64,000 nucleotides of DNA, taken from Diphasiastrum complanatum (Eukaryota; Streptophyta; Lycopodiopsida; Lycopodiales; Lycopodiaceae). Under the pieces are notes generated by a model. It saw nothing but the letters and a program-made list of their open reading frames with translations. It was not told the DNA's origin and ran no database searches. Positions 1-12,326 of the stretch are shown piece after piece (positions within the stretch are counted from its first letter, which is position 1; each line of letters begins with the position of its first letter). Where the stretch lies: the NCBI GenBank assembly GCA_029204225.1, contig CM055099.1, positions 54,583,200 to 54,647,199 on the forward strand, given 5' to 3'. A program made the position numbers and the translations under genes.

Positions 1-2793
1 AAAATGTAAGCCTTATCACGCTCGCCAACAGCTACAGTCGCTTGGTGAGCCTTGAAATATCCGGATGTGAGGCTAGATATTAGATGGAATCATTGCATTA
101 GCCAATGCTGCATCATGCTGAAAGAGCTGACCGTTTCCACATAGGCGTTTGGTGGAGGCTGGTTTGGCAACTTTTTTGCACTTGTTTCAGAGTCCTTGGG
201 CTACAAAATTAGTAAGGATTTGGATGTTGATCCTAGGTTGCCAGAGCACCTTAGTTACTGCCACGCTCTAGAATGCTTTGCAGTTGATATTCGAGATGTG
301 CGAAGCTCTTGCTGCATTGCTGATACTAATAGGTTGATGGAAAGTGAGGGAGCTCGAGATTATACATCCAAGCATATTCGTCTAGCCACAAAAAAGAAAT
401 AGAAACCTACCGATGTAATTATTTGGAGAATGCTCTTAGTATCATGAGTTGACTAATTAGCAAGGATGTAGCTTTAAGATAGAATCAGCTTAACTTATAT
501 TAAGCATCACCATCTTTATTCATGTTCTAGATAGAAGTACACTCGACCTTTGTTGGCCCCAAACAAACTTGATAAAGGAGCATGCATGGTAAGACTTCAC
601 CAATTTGCCTGGGCTGCGAACCCATATGTATTAAAGCTATCTTTGCCTATTCCTTGTTGTGATTCATGTGGCTAAGAACAAGCGCAGACAATGATGAGCA
701 TGGCCCCCGTTGGGTTCAAAATACAAATTTCATATTATGAGCATTTCTCTATTAGCCAATTACTCTATTCTTCTTGGAAATTCTATGGAAGGTAGAGAAG
801 AAGACTCAATATAAAAAAATGAAACATATATGTAACTTTGCTTTGTTAAATGAATGAGTTTTCATGGTCGTAAAGGATTTTTGAAAGTAGTAAAGGATTT
901 TTGAAAGTAGACCGCCAAAGAAAGGGTTATAAAAAGCACCTCCAAAAGAGCTTGAAACTTTTCTAGCACCTTTCAATACTTTTCAGCACTTGACATGGGT
1001 AACTTTAGGTGCACATATCTATCTCTGCATAACTCCAAATTGAAAAAAAAATTGAGAGACATGTTTCTATGGTTATATATTACTTTTTAAAGTAGAAAAA
1101 ACCAAAAACATATTGTTAAAATCATGGTATTATACACTCCATATATGATATTTTCAGTTTTTGGTGATTTTTATCAACACTTTAAAAGGTAACTTTGAAT
1201 GCACGTATCCATTAGGAATATTAGAACTCAAAATGGGGCCCTTTGTCAAGATGCTTTTTTTGATTTCTCACGCTTGCAACGCTTAAGTGGCCCAATCAAT
1301 GGTGTCCATTTGTGATGAACTTTAAGAGTGGTTGACAGACGGAAATTGTTTTTGCCTTTCCCGACCAATTTTCAAAAATCCCGCCGGGCAAAACAAATGA
1401 TTGTAATTGGACCACAGTTACTGTCCGAATACTCTTTTGTTGCCCGTATTGTACGCTCGAGATTGATTTGACGTCAATAGTCGTAAATCGTAGTTAACTA
1501 ATCCATGTAGTTTAGGAATTTCTTGTCATTCTTAGGTATACCTCTATTCTCTCATTTTCTCCGTTCTTAGCTTCCATAGACAGATTTTGGATTGCCATTC
1601 TTAGGTATACCTCTCATTCTCTGCATTATCTCTGTTCTAAGCTTCTATACACATAATTGGAGACCAGAGAAACCATTGATGCTATCAATATTTGCAATGA
1701 AAAAAATGCAAAAGATCAATAGATACCAAGAATATATTGTAAATATCAATGGATTTTTATGCATCCTTCTTCAAAAGGCTCTTTTTGGAAAAGAAAAAGA
1801 TCAAATAACATATATAGAAGCTCTTGAAAAGGCAGGATAATGGATTTTAAATATTAGCCGTTGGTCAATCCATCACGGAAGTTTTAGTTCAGCATGCTTA
1901 TCTTCACAAAGAGCTCAACATTTAGGATTTGAATCCAAATGAAAGAAAAAAAATGCAATTGCAAGTATACGATTAATATGTACATATTCAGAATAAATTT
2001 GTTTAGTATTAGCATTTTTTTATATTAAATTTTTTCTCACGATATTTTTGTCGGTTTTGCATATTTGTATTCATCAAATTTCGTTGAATGGCAATCAATT
2101 CAATCTATTGTAGGAATAATTGATGTCATACATTCTGATATCGGTATTTTACAATATAAAGGTCGTTCTTCACAACCATTTTAGAGTCGAGTTTTTTTTT
2201 CTATGATTACACCTACATTCCTGATAAAAATGGTTTAGTGGGTAGATTAGAGCCATATCCTCTACCAGATTCTTCGAGTGAGGAATGGATTTCTCCAAAT
2301 TTAGCAATTTCAAAAAGTTTTTGATCTAGACTTTATATGGATATTCAGAGTATATTAAAATGTAGCATTGGCTCAAAGATTAATAGATTAAGTTGGTATC
2401 TACCTTTTTCTATTTTTGTTGATTTTTTTTCCAAATGCAATGTTCGGCGAACGAAAACAATGCTTATTTGTAAGGACTTGAGTGATGAAATGCTCGTCGA
2501 ATTGTTGGATGATCGTTGGGATACGAAACAAAATGAGCAAATTGAGTGCAGAGTATGTAAGTCATCAATGACATTTAGATATCACATCGAAAAACGAATG
2601 CTCAAAGTCTGATATCGATGTTTCTATTGGTCCACATGGCTACGAAAATGATAAAAAAGAAATAGAAAGGCATCTTTTTCAAAAGCCCTCGTCAGGCTCT
2701 AAGTTTCTCTAATGAGTATGTTCTTTATTAGTTCAAAGCATTTTATCAATGAAAACCGAAAAGTATTTTGGAGTGTGTAAAGTGTTGAATCAT
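1..2793. other. Left flank of the tandem array, no recognised gene
   Basis: AT-rich sequence with only short open frames (about 196-402, 1592-1840 and 2337-2612, plus strand), none matching a family I know. The first follows an acceptor-like pyrimidine tract ending in CAG near 190, so it could be the last exon of a gene starting to the left. Between about 1000 and 1260 a motif beginning GGTAACTTT occurs twice, next to text resembling the end of the small element at 38907-39269, so part may be an old copy of that repeat family. Confidence 0.4.
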
Positions 2794-3605
2794 TTTCTTT
2801 TGAATGTACATGAGAGTTGGTTGATTTTTTCACTCAATAATGATGTTAGATGCTTGACTTGGGACCAATGAAACTTTGGATGCCAAGCTAACCAACTCAA
2901 CCAACCCCCTTGGGTTATTACAATGGCAATATGAAGATAGAAAAATGTTTGCATTTCTCTAGCCTTGATGCTATTAGATGTACCATTGATATAGTAACTA
3001 TCTTGTTTGCATTTATCTTTTCATTTCTCTAGATTCGATGTTATTGCATGTATCATCCTTATATTAGCTACCTTGTTTGTTACTGACAATAAGAATGAGG
3101 GAAAGCAAAGTGCTAAAGGTGAAGAAGATATTGTAGACTTTCTCTAGTGGGTGGACAAATATATAACTCATTATAGTTTGAATTACTGTCACCATATGTG
3201 TCTTGGTGCATCATGATCATGCAGTTATGGGAGCATTATAAGAGACTATTTTTTTTTTTTTGTATCAATATGTGAGACAAAAGGGACAATTAGTGTGTTC
3301 AATGAGAACTCCTAAACTATAGGAGCACATGGTGGAAAAAATTAACATGGACCCAATATGGTGCACAATGAATGCGGACTTTGAGAAAAAGCTCCAACAA
3401 AAATATATACATTCTATGGCAACCTTGATTGCTTGCCTGCTTTAATGTGGGAGATGAGCATAAGTAGTAAGTTTAGAGAAGTAATCACGTCTTGTACAAA
3501 ACTTGTAGAGTTCTAGCACACATAATCATAATTGGTAAAATTTTGCAAATTTGTAGGATAAATATTGGAACGCTAAACCTCTTCCAACCACACTACACCC
3601 TAAAT

Positions 3606-3674
<69 letters not shown>
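3606..3674. repeat. (GA)n microsatellite, unit 1
   Basis: About 69 bp of GA dinucleotides with one GAGGAG interruption near 3619. It is the shortest and only interrupted allele of the three equivalent tracts. Confidence 0.97.
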
Positions 3675-3676
<2 letters not shown>

Positions 3677-3734
3677 CCCCAACTATGAAAGTGATTGTTG
3701 GTGTTTTTCCCCTCCAATGTTTTTTCTTCATGTA

Positions 3735-5397
3735 GAGAACTCTGCAAAGGGATCCCTTAAAGGGACCTCTCTTTGCTTTGGCACATTATCGTGCATTGCG
3801 TGCTACTGCTACAACTTTTTTCTCCTGTTTATTTCCCTCGATTGTAGATGATACACATATAGTGGGTCATCTCAACTTTTTTGCATTTTTCAGTGCAGCT
3901 TCTCTCTCTTGGGCTTATAATGAACATGTCTAAGTGAGTAGCTTGGTGTCCAACAGGCCTTCCAACAGATTTCTCCTTCCTTGTAGGGCTCGTTACTTCT
4001 GAGTATAGCATAAGGCACTTGGTGTTCCCATCGGTTCTCTTGGGTATGTCACTTCAATTATGCGGGATGCTCTGGATAGATTTAATGCTCGTCATTCCGA
4101 TATGTTGCCAAAGATTGGAAACTCTCAAGTTGCTTTTGGAATTCTCACTCAATACTTTGCCCAACGTCTTGGCTATCTTTTGCATTGTGTTTCTCCTTCA
4201 CCTGACCTATTATCATTACTTTGAGATTTTGATGATACTTTACTGGGCATATTTGGTCGACTTTTTGGGACCAGACACCTTTGACACTTGTGAAGGTAAG
4301 TTTTCTAAGCTACAAATTTTTCTTCCTGCTTGTTGTATCTATCGATAGCTTGCACTACTCCAGCTACTTTTCTAAGAAGTTGGGGTCTTGTTGGCTTTGC
4401 ACTAGTTTCTAGGTTTCAACAAGATAACCAACCTCTTCTACTTGATTTATTGGCTCAACTGGAAACCAACAATTTTGCTTTTCCATATGTTCTTCGCACT
4501 GCTAGAGATTTACTTTCATCGCTTGTGCAACATTTTATGCCTCCATTTGAATCTTTGGTGACAAATCAGCGATTGGTTTTACAGAAGACTCTCATAAAGC
4601 ATCTTCACTCAACTTATCAATGATTCACCATCTGATGCAGTTTCGAACTCGTCTTCTTTCATGTAGTGTAGGGGCTTGTTTAGTTGCACGTCCAGTTCTT
4701 CCACTATTGCGAATCTCCTTTGACATGTTTATCATTATCCTTCGTACCAGATTGGGACTTCCACATCTAGTGTTAAATGGGTTCTCTAACTATTCGTGTG
4801 GGCATGTGTTGGATTCCCTGGGTACTCATCTTATGCGGTGCCCCTCATATGTAGATTGTATAGTGTCACATGATTCCATTCGTGATATTCTTGCAGCTAT
4901 TGCTCATGATAGTGGCTTCTATGTTGTTCGAGACAGACACATTTTGTCAGGGCCATCTTCGCAATCATTTCGTTGACGTGTTGATCTTGTTTTCTCGCGT
5001 ACAAAAATTCACTCGTGAAGATGTTATTGCTGATCCATCTTGACATGACCACCTTCGTCTTTCTTCCATCATGCAAGGGACTGCCGCATCTCACGCAGCT
5101 CAAGAGGAGCAAGATTATAATGATTGTGCATCTGGTGAAAATTTCATCCCTTTTGCTTTGGAAACATATGGATGTCTTCACAAAAAATTTAATGATTTTA
5201 TGTCATTATGTGTGGAGCTTGTTGTGAATTGCCGAAGACAAAAAATTTCATTGTCAACGTATTTATGTTGCATTGCAACATTCGCAAATGCTTTTAATTC
5301 TTTGACGAGCTCAATTTGCAGGGGCGCCTACTTCAAAGCTTACTGCATACCTATTACTACCACTACCACACTAGTGAGGACATGCAAGAGAAAATAG
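3735..5397 (+). pseudogene. LINE reverse transcriptase C-terminal half with CCHC and nuclease-like end
   Basis: Broken plus-strand reading of a non-LTR retrotransposon. Near 3745-3860, after a core reading QRDPLKGPLFAL, comes FPSIVDDTHIV, the VDD version of the reverse transcriptase catalytic box. Later blocks include ALGVPIGSLG (about 4014), the thumb region, and a CGHVLDSLGTHLMRC knuckle at about 4797-4851 followed by SHDSIRDILAAIA. A segment reading RVDLVFSR (about 4977) and ALETYGCLHKKF (about 5155) resembles the restriction-like nuclease that ends early-branching LINEs. At least four frame changes or stops are present. Part of the palm is missing: 1023 bp kept in unit 2 are deleted at 3734/3735. 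The RT assignment is firm; the nuclease and clade are inference. Confidence 0.75.
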
Positions 5398-5742
5398 AAC
5401 GCCCTTCAATCATGCATGGTAAATAGATTTACCAAAATGGCAAGATTCGTTTCAGCCAATAGAGTTATCTGTGACTTCCTTTCCTCCATTTGAGGTCAGA
5501 AGCTCAACTGAAATTACTACAACAAGTCAGATACAAATCTCAATTGCTTCATTGTAACCCAAAAAAGATGAGGCTATGTATATTCTAGCTGCAGCAGTAC
5601 GGCAACGATCTTGTTTTGATTCAAAGTTTTCCAGATTTACGGGCAGCAAGAAGTGGGTCGTAAATTGAACTTTTACAGAAGGATCAAATCACATCTTACT
5701 TTTTGAGGCTCCATAGTTTTACACTTAATCTCGATACTTGGA

Positions 5743-6911
5743 TTACTTAGGATTCCGAAGAACAATAATTACAGAGTCGCCGCGAAGAAACATTTTGCTG
5801 ATAAATCTATCTTTGTTTACTGGTTTTGCCTTCTTCTTGCCTTTTCCTGTTTTTGGTACCTGGCAGCATTCGAATATGTTGCAATTAATAAATATTGGAA
5901 GTAATCATACAATACAATGGTCCTTAACAGCATATATTTGAATACCATGTGACAAGCTCCATTGCATACTGAAACTAGTTCCATCATTCTTTTTGGTAAA
6001 AAAACAATCCCGTATTGATAACCACCAGAGCATATTTCCCTTGTTATAATAACTTCAACAATGGAAGAGGGGATCAAACCTCGGTCCACATTTCCTTGAC
6101 ATTTTCCAGTACCATGTTGCAGTGCCTATCATAGGCCTTCACGCGCCCTAGAAGCTTTCGATTATTTCTGCAATTGATCAAAACCTAAAATGAAATACAA
6201 CCAGCTCGTTAGCCTTGTATACTGATTCAAATGTAGGATGTGACTAGAAAAATACAAGGGCAGTACTACCCAACTTACGAGGAGGTCCTACATTAAGCCA
6301 GTCTGGTAAAGGTAGTGCAGTATAGTTCTCAAATACCAGAAGCACTTCATTGTAAACAAATTAACACCAATAAATTCTGAACTTAAATATTTCTCCAAGT
6401 TTTTCATTTTCTACTTTATCAATCTCCTTAGCAGCAATCTTTCATGGCTAACTAAGCTTTTTTTCATCCCAACTTTTTTGCCTAAAATTCGAAACTAATA
6501 CTCATTTGCACGCAAACGCACCTGTGTGTTGTTCTTAACACTCATTGTCAGAACAGAAAGTGGCCCAGTGCTGAATTCGTCTGCTTCTGTCTTTTCCTGA
6601 TTCTAACACGTACAACAGAGAAATTTTTTAATTTACGTTTAGGGTTCAGGGAACGGATGGTGATTAAATCGCATGCAAGAGACATTCATTCACTCATTTG
6701 GTGCCAAAAACGATATCAAAATCTTCATATACAACATATATGATAAAACAATAACATATATATGCAACAATCTTCAGTGAATGAAACATTTGACAGATGA
6801 TACTAAACAGTGCAATACGGTGACCAAAATTAAAGCCAGATGTTCCTATATGCATTGGCTAATGTCGTAAGAAAGATGCATAGGTATGCTTACTACTGTA
6901 TCCTCCTCCAT
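5743..6911 (-). CDS. SmD2: Small nuclear ribonucleoprotein Sm D2, diverged copy A
   Basis: Core Sm-ring protein of U1, U2, U4 and U5 snRNPs, needed for snRNP assembly and pre-mRNA splicing. Four coding exons on the minus strand: 6894-6911, 6522-6596, 6080-6184 and 5743-5859, all joined in phase 0 with GT-AG introns. The 104-residue product starts MEEDTV, contains [19 protein letters not shown], the Sm1 block [15 protein letters not shown] and the Sm2 block [14 protein letters not shown], and ends NPK before TAA. Plant Sm D2 is of very similar length. It differs from the other three copies by V for L at residue 6 and Y for F at residue 49 (AYDRH for AFDRH). No stop or frameshift is seen. Upstream lie a TATA-like box and telo-boxes. 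It sits just 3' of the LINE remnant and is absent from units 2 and 3. Expression is not shown by the sequence. Confidence 0.93.
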
Positions 6912-7110
6912 GGGCTTTACTCCCGTCTCCACTGCAGATGGCGCCGGAGCAAAAGCACAGCGACGCAGGTGAAGAAGGGAGTATATATGAAAAACAACAA
7001 AGACTTATAGGAAGCATATATATTTTCACTCGCCTGTTTAGTGTTTAGCTAAGGTTTGTATATTCTTAGGGTTTGTATGTTTTTTAGGGTTTGTTTGTTC
7101 AGGCAGATTG
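6912..7110 (-). promoter_or_regulatory. Promoter of Sm D2 copy A: TATA-like box and telo-boxes
   Basis: Upstream of the minus-strand start codon there is a TATA-like CTATAAGTC at 7003-7011, about 95 bp from the ATG. Two telo-box motifs (AAACCCTAA on the coding strand) lie near 7064-7074 and 7082-7092. Telo-boxes are typical of plant promoters for ribosomal and RNA-processing genes active in dividing cells. Confidence 0.6.
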
Positions 7111-7111
7111 T

Positions 7112-7912
7112 CGTCAATATTTTGATGTTTATTAAACAAACCCTAGTGGGAGAAAGATGACGAGGAGTGTGCTCATGCACTATGCCTCTTCACATGAAGT
7201 ATCACCCGGCTCATTCTTGACGTCAAGAACCTCCTGTTCTCTCCAAAATTGATGGCCAAGTCGGCTAGCCACGCAATTCCTCACTCACTCCTGGAGCATC
7301 CACGGTCCAGACCAATCCTCTACATCATGCACGCCACAGGGCATGTGAAGAGGCCCTTAGGAGATTTTGAGGGTTCTGGTCACAAAATCTTTTGAGCACC
7401 TAACCATCCCACTTGCCTGCATCATGCCACGTGGCACTCACTACCCCCTCCAATAAGTTTTTGAGAAAAATAGTCGCTCCTACATATATAGTGAAAAAGG
7501 CCAAGGCCTCTTTATCGTGCGTGAACATGTGGGCTTGCCAGCAAAAAGTCTAACGCAACTTGACACCCGCGCATTTGTGCATGAAAAACTTCGGGACCCG
7601 CTAGAAATTGGGACCAGCATTCAAAATGACAGGACCTTCGTGCCTATGCCCAGGAAATTTTGAGACTTGCTTAAAATCACGACCCTCACTCGATCATGCC
7701 AAGAAAATTTGAAGAACCATAAAAAATACATTGCCCCGGTTCTCCTCCACGCATTGCTGCGTGTCCATCGATTTGCTCCTTGCTCGTCTCCGGGTAAATA
7801 AGTTCATAAAGAATGGAGTCGGCAAAATTTGTTACAAACCGTCATTTCAAGAATGTATACATTTCTAAAGTTAAAGGATATGAAGGTCATATATAAAAAA
7901 ACACAAACATGG
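7112..7912. other. Non-coding segment specific to unit 1
   Basis: No gene recognised. It contains a perfect 13-bp inverted repeat, GCCTCTTCACATG at 7184-7196 and its complement at 7342-7354, enclosing about 145 bp. It ends where unit 1 again becomes alignable with units 2 and 3. Confidence 0.4.
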
Positions 7913-10516
7913 TTTTTTATGGCTTGTTCACAAAAATGGCATGCATGATCAGCAAGTCATCATTTATGGCCCTTTTTCACAAGTTATCAATGAACTTATT
8001 TGGCACAGTCATTTCATTACTAGTTTGGTTGTGAGAGTAGAAACATGAAGTTACCATGATTCCTTGTTCAGGCCTTTGCAACACCATGCTTTTGTTTCTG
8101 CTTAATGCTTATAAATGCATTTACGCAGCTCTTGGTAGTGATTTTCATGTAAATGTTGATACATGTACTCGAGCTTTCAAGAATACAAAGAGGCCTCAAT
8201 GAGAGCAATACACATGTTGGAAGAGCATTCAAGTTAGTTTTATGTGTTGATATCTTCTATTATGCAACTTAAAAAATTGTCAATGTTTGTGACTATCCAA
8301 TGCTCGTATAAAAAACAAGATGTTCATGCTATGGCCAGCTTAATTTCTGCAACAATCATTCCTAACAACCTATTGCATAATAGCAAGCTACTATAGCACA
8401 CAAGTTTCAGGTCATCTTTTTGTTACTCTACACCTAGGTTAGTTTTATACAAGTGTTTGTTGTAAAATAGGGTTGACTCAATATTATTAGTAGTGTGATT
8501 AAATAAACAATTTCATGTTTGGATTAACTGCTATGAAGTATGTTCTGTTGTTGAAATCATCATTAAGAGAGTCAAATCAATTTAACGTGATAGCATTTGT
8601 CAATCAATGTGTTATTGGTTATTATCTATGTTATAATAGCATCCAAAAGGTGGATTCTTGTGATTAAATGTTGCCAAGCCTATAATTTTTGTCCATTGTA
8701 TTCTAATTCATTAAGAGGGTGCAAAGCTATGTAAATGTTGAAAATTAGGCTAAAACTTGAATGAATTTACTATTTTGGGTTCTAATTTTACATATAGGTT
8801 AGTATTTTGAGTGGTATATAATGAAGCCTTTAAAAAAGCATACAAGTTTTCTATACTTTATTTTGTAGTGTTGCAACTTCAGTAAAGAAACACTATTTGG
8901 ACCTCAACCACCAAATTCCAAATCGAATTGTTTATTTGCTTTCCATAAACCTTCATTCCAATTGATCTTCCTTGGGCAGTTTCCTTAGTCTTTCTGAGAT
9001 GAACAAACAAATTATGTTGCCTTTCACCACACGAAGAACACGAGAGAAAAACCTCATCGTTAGTGGAAAAAAAAGGCTAAACATTACTAGCATCAGAAAG
9101 AATTGTGCGAGAAACCATTCTAAAAATATGTGCCATTATAATCACAAAATGTAGCTCGAGCTGATAGTTGGCAAGGGTAAGGACTTTGGTCCAATAATGA
9201 GCTACCATTCTAGAAGTAGTAAAAAGTAGTACAAGGCAAGACCTTGCAAAACAAAGGAGCGCAACTACCCATAGACATATGGATCTTCAAGGTGATATAG
9301 CAACTATGCTTATTACGTTAATATTGATGCCTGAGTATGTTGTAGTAATATATAAGCAATATTGTTGGTAGTTGGTTGGGTTTAAGAATACAAGCAAGAC
9401 CTTGTAAAATAAAATAACAACAGAGACACATAGACATGTTGATCATCAAGTCATCTAGACACACTAACAGAATAACAACGAACACATGTAGACATGTTGA
9501 TCCTTAAAAAAAAAAAAAAAATAACAAAATGAGAACAAACGTACATAGACATGTTGATCCTCAAAGTCATGCATGACATTAAACATATGCAAAAAAAAAT
9601 GTACAATCTGGAACTTGGCCGTCGCGTTTCATATTGAGCTTTTCTTTTGGTTGATTTTTAAACTATTCAATGGAGAAATGCAACTATAACTGTTATTGAT
9701 TGGAGATTGATCTGACTCAAAAGCAGATAAAACTTTAGTCCAGGAGCATACATTAACAAAAATGTTTGACAGGGAAGCTAGAAACAAGATACTAGAAAAA
9801 AGATTCGTGTCAAGGTTTGTAATTTTCATAGGAGCAATTGTCATGGAGGATAGTCATATCCGGTCCTCCCCAACTTATGCAATACTTCTTTCATAGATGT
9901 GTACTTTTTTTCACTAGTACAAACTGCATCTAGATATTCAATAGGAGATATTACATTCATATGCGAAGGAGTTCAAATAAAAACTAGAGTCATATTTTGA
10001 TGTGGTTGTTTTAGAGACTAATACAAACAAAGGGTTTAAAAACACCAAACAACCACAAGCGACTTAATTGCTCTGAAACTTATAAGTTTAATCACGAAGT
10101 GGGAATTTGAACAGATGGATAGATTAGACTTCAATACTTAATTGATGTCTTGCAACTACAGCTACTTTTACAAACTTTTAAACAGACTGCAAAGTTACAC
10201 ATGCCTAAAAATGAAGCTAGCTTGTCTCTAGCACTAGCAATTTGCTAGGCTTGTACCAGCTCGGATCATATAAGACCTTCACAAAACTGGGGAAGAAAAG
10301 AACATTTCGTTCTACTAAAACGTCAACCAACTGCTAACACAACAATCAACTTATTATACAAGCACTATAGACTAGATATCTACAAGAAATCAAGAGAGCT
10401 CTATTTGTTAAGGTGATTGACCAAAATGTTCTATATGGTGATGACAAGGCAGAATGTGGCCAAAATCCACTGATCCCTGATCACAATGACAACATATTGG
10501 AAACACTTTTCTTCTA
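7913..10516. other. Non-coding shared segment, unit 1
   Basis: Alignable with 20272-23136 and 31747-34611 but with no coding signal. Around 9413-9575 a degenerate motif centred on ACATAGACATGTTGATC recurs three or four times. The last part lies downstream of Sm D2 copy B. Confidence 0.55.
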
Positions 10517-10930
10517 GGGTTTGTACCTACAGTACAATAAGTCAGATAAAAATCTCATATACTTCATTGTAACCCAGAAAAAGATGAGGCTATGTAGAAC
10601 CTGTTTGCAGCAGTATGACAATAATCTTGTTTTCATTCCAAGTTTCCCAAATTTACCGGCAGCAAGGAGTGGGTTATAAATTGAAGTTTTACAAACGACT
10701 GCAATCACATCTTAATTTTCTCGGGTTTGTACCTACAGTACAAAAGTCAGATAAAAATCTCATATGCTTCATTGCAACCCAAAAAAGGACGAGGCTATGT
10801 AGATCCTATCTGCAGCAGTATGACAGCGATCTTGTTTTGATTCCAAGTTTTCCAAATTTACCGGCAGCAAGAATTGGGTCGTAAATTGAAATTTTACAGA
10901 AGACTTGAATCACAACTTACTTTTTGAGGC
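10517..10930. repeat. 206-bp tandem duplication in the Sm D2 3' region, unit 1
   Basis: Two diverged copies beginning GGGTTTGTACCTACAGTACAA start at 10517 and 10723. They lie directly downstream of Sm D2 copy B on its strand. Copy A has only one version (about 5530-5705), so the duplication arose after A and B separated. The same doublet is in units 2 and 3. Confidence 0.85.
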
Positions 10931-10963
10931 TCTATAGTTTTACTCGTAATCTCGATACTCAGG

Positions 10964-12094
10964 TTACTTAGGATTCCGAAGAACAATAATAACAGAGTCA
11001 CCACGAAGAAACATTTTGCTGATAAATCTATCTTTATTTACTGGTTTTGCCTTCTTCTTGCCTTTTCCTGTTTTTGGTACCTGGCAACACCCAATATGTT
11101 GCAATTAATAAACGATTGGAAGTAATCATACAATACAATGTCCTTAACAGCATATAGTTGAATACTATGTAACAAGCTCCATTTCAAATTGAAACAAGTT
11201 ACATTATTCTTTCTGGTAAACAAACCAAATAACTTCAACAAACGAAGAGGGGATCAAACCTCGGTCCACATTTCCTTGACATTTTCCAGTACCATGTTGC
11301 AGTGCCTATCAAAGGCCTTCACTCGCCCTAAAAGCTTCCGATTATTTCGGCAATTGATCAAAACCTAAAGTGAAATACAACCAGCTTGTTAGACCTTGTA
11401 CTGATTCGAATGTAGGATGTGTTAAGCAAAATACAAGGACAGTACTACCCAACTTACGAGGAAATCCTACATCAAGCCAGTCTGGTAAAGGTAGCTGCAG
11501 TATGGTTCTCAAATACCAGAAGCACTTCATGGTAAACAATAACACCAATAACTTCTGAACTTAAATATATCTCCAAGCATTTTCTGACTTTATCAATCTC
11601 CTTAGCAATCATCCGTGGCTAGCTAAGCTCTCTTTCATCCCAAATTTTGTGCCTTAAATTCAAAACTGATACCCATTTGTATGCAAACGCACCTGTGTGT
11701 TGTTCTTAACACTCATTGTCAGAACAGAAAGTGGTCCAGTGCTGAATTCGTCTGCTTCTGTCTTTTCCTGATTCTAACACGTACAACAGAGAAATTTTTT
11801 ACGTTTAGGGTTCAGGGAACGACTGGTGATTAAATATGCAAGAGACATTCATTCCTTCATTCATTTGGTGCCAAAAAATACATCAGAATCTTCATATACA
11901 ACATATATGATAAAACAATAACATATATATGCAACAATCTTCAGTGAATAAAACATTTGACAGATGATACCAGTGTAATACGGTGACCAAAATTATAGCC
12001 AGATGTTCCTATATGTATTGGCTAATGTCGTAGATTCTGCTTATGAACTATAAGAAAGATGCATAGGTATACTTACTAGTGTATCCTCCTCCAT
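10964..12094 (-). CDS. SmD2: Small nuclear ribonucleoprotein Sm D2, copy B
   Basis: Spliceosomal core Sm protein on the minus strand. Coding exons: 12077-12094, 11693-11767, 11260-11364 and 10964-11080, phase 0 throughout, with donors such as GTAAGT after exon 1. The 104-residue product begins MEEDTL, carries the canonical [13 protein letters not shown] in Sm1 and [14 protein letters not shown] in Sm2, and has the lysine-rich linker [11 protein letters not shown] between them. No disabling change is seen. I chose the MEEDT start because that sequence also begins the conserved part of plant homologues, and the open frame upstream of it has no conserved reading. Same gene as copies C and D in units 2 and 3, with the same predicted protein. 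Confidence 0.94.
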
Positions 12095-12326
12095 GGGGTT
12101 TACTCTAGTCTCCACTGCAGATGGCAGCAGAGCAAGAGCAAAAGCAAAAGCAACGTCCGTGAAGAAGGGAGTATATATGAAAAACAACAAAGACTTATAT
12201 AAAGCATATACATTTTCACTCGTTCTTTTAGGGTTTGTTTGTTCAAGCATATTGTGGTGAATGACCTGATTTTGATGTTTATTAACACAAACCCTAGCAC
12301 TACCCTAAATCTTAAACCCTAAACCT
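12095..12326 (-). promoter_or_regulatory. Promoter of Sm D2 copy B: TATA box and telo-box cluster
   Basis: A strong TATA box (TTTATATAAG on the coding strand) at 12194-12203 lies about 100 bp above the ATG. A telo-box lies at 12228-12236, with further AAACCCTA-type motifs at 12289-12297 and 12312-12325. The leader between TATA and ATG is conserved in all copies. Confidence 0.65.

Noticed and set aside
8972-9154. 60-residue plus-strand frame
   Set aside because: Not conserved as an open frame in units 2 and 3 and without motif; a chance frame.
9413-9575. Possible CRISPR-like array of short repeats
   Set aside because: The repeats are few, degenerate and irregularly spaced, and the genome is a plant nucleus.
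11038-11241. Minus-strand 67-residue frame ending KKARRRQNQ-like, and its copies
   Set aside because: It is an out-of-frame shadow over Sm D2 exon 4 and intron 3, not a separate gene.
12041-12250. 69-residue minus-strand frame at the Sm D2 start
   Set aside because: It covers the leader, exon 1 and the start of intron 1. The real coding part is MEEDTL at 12077-12094.
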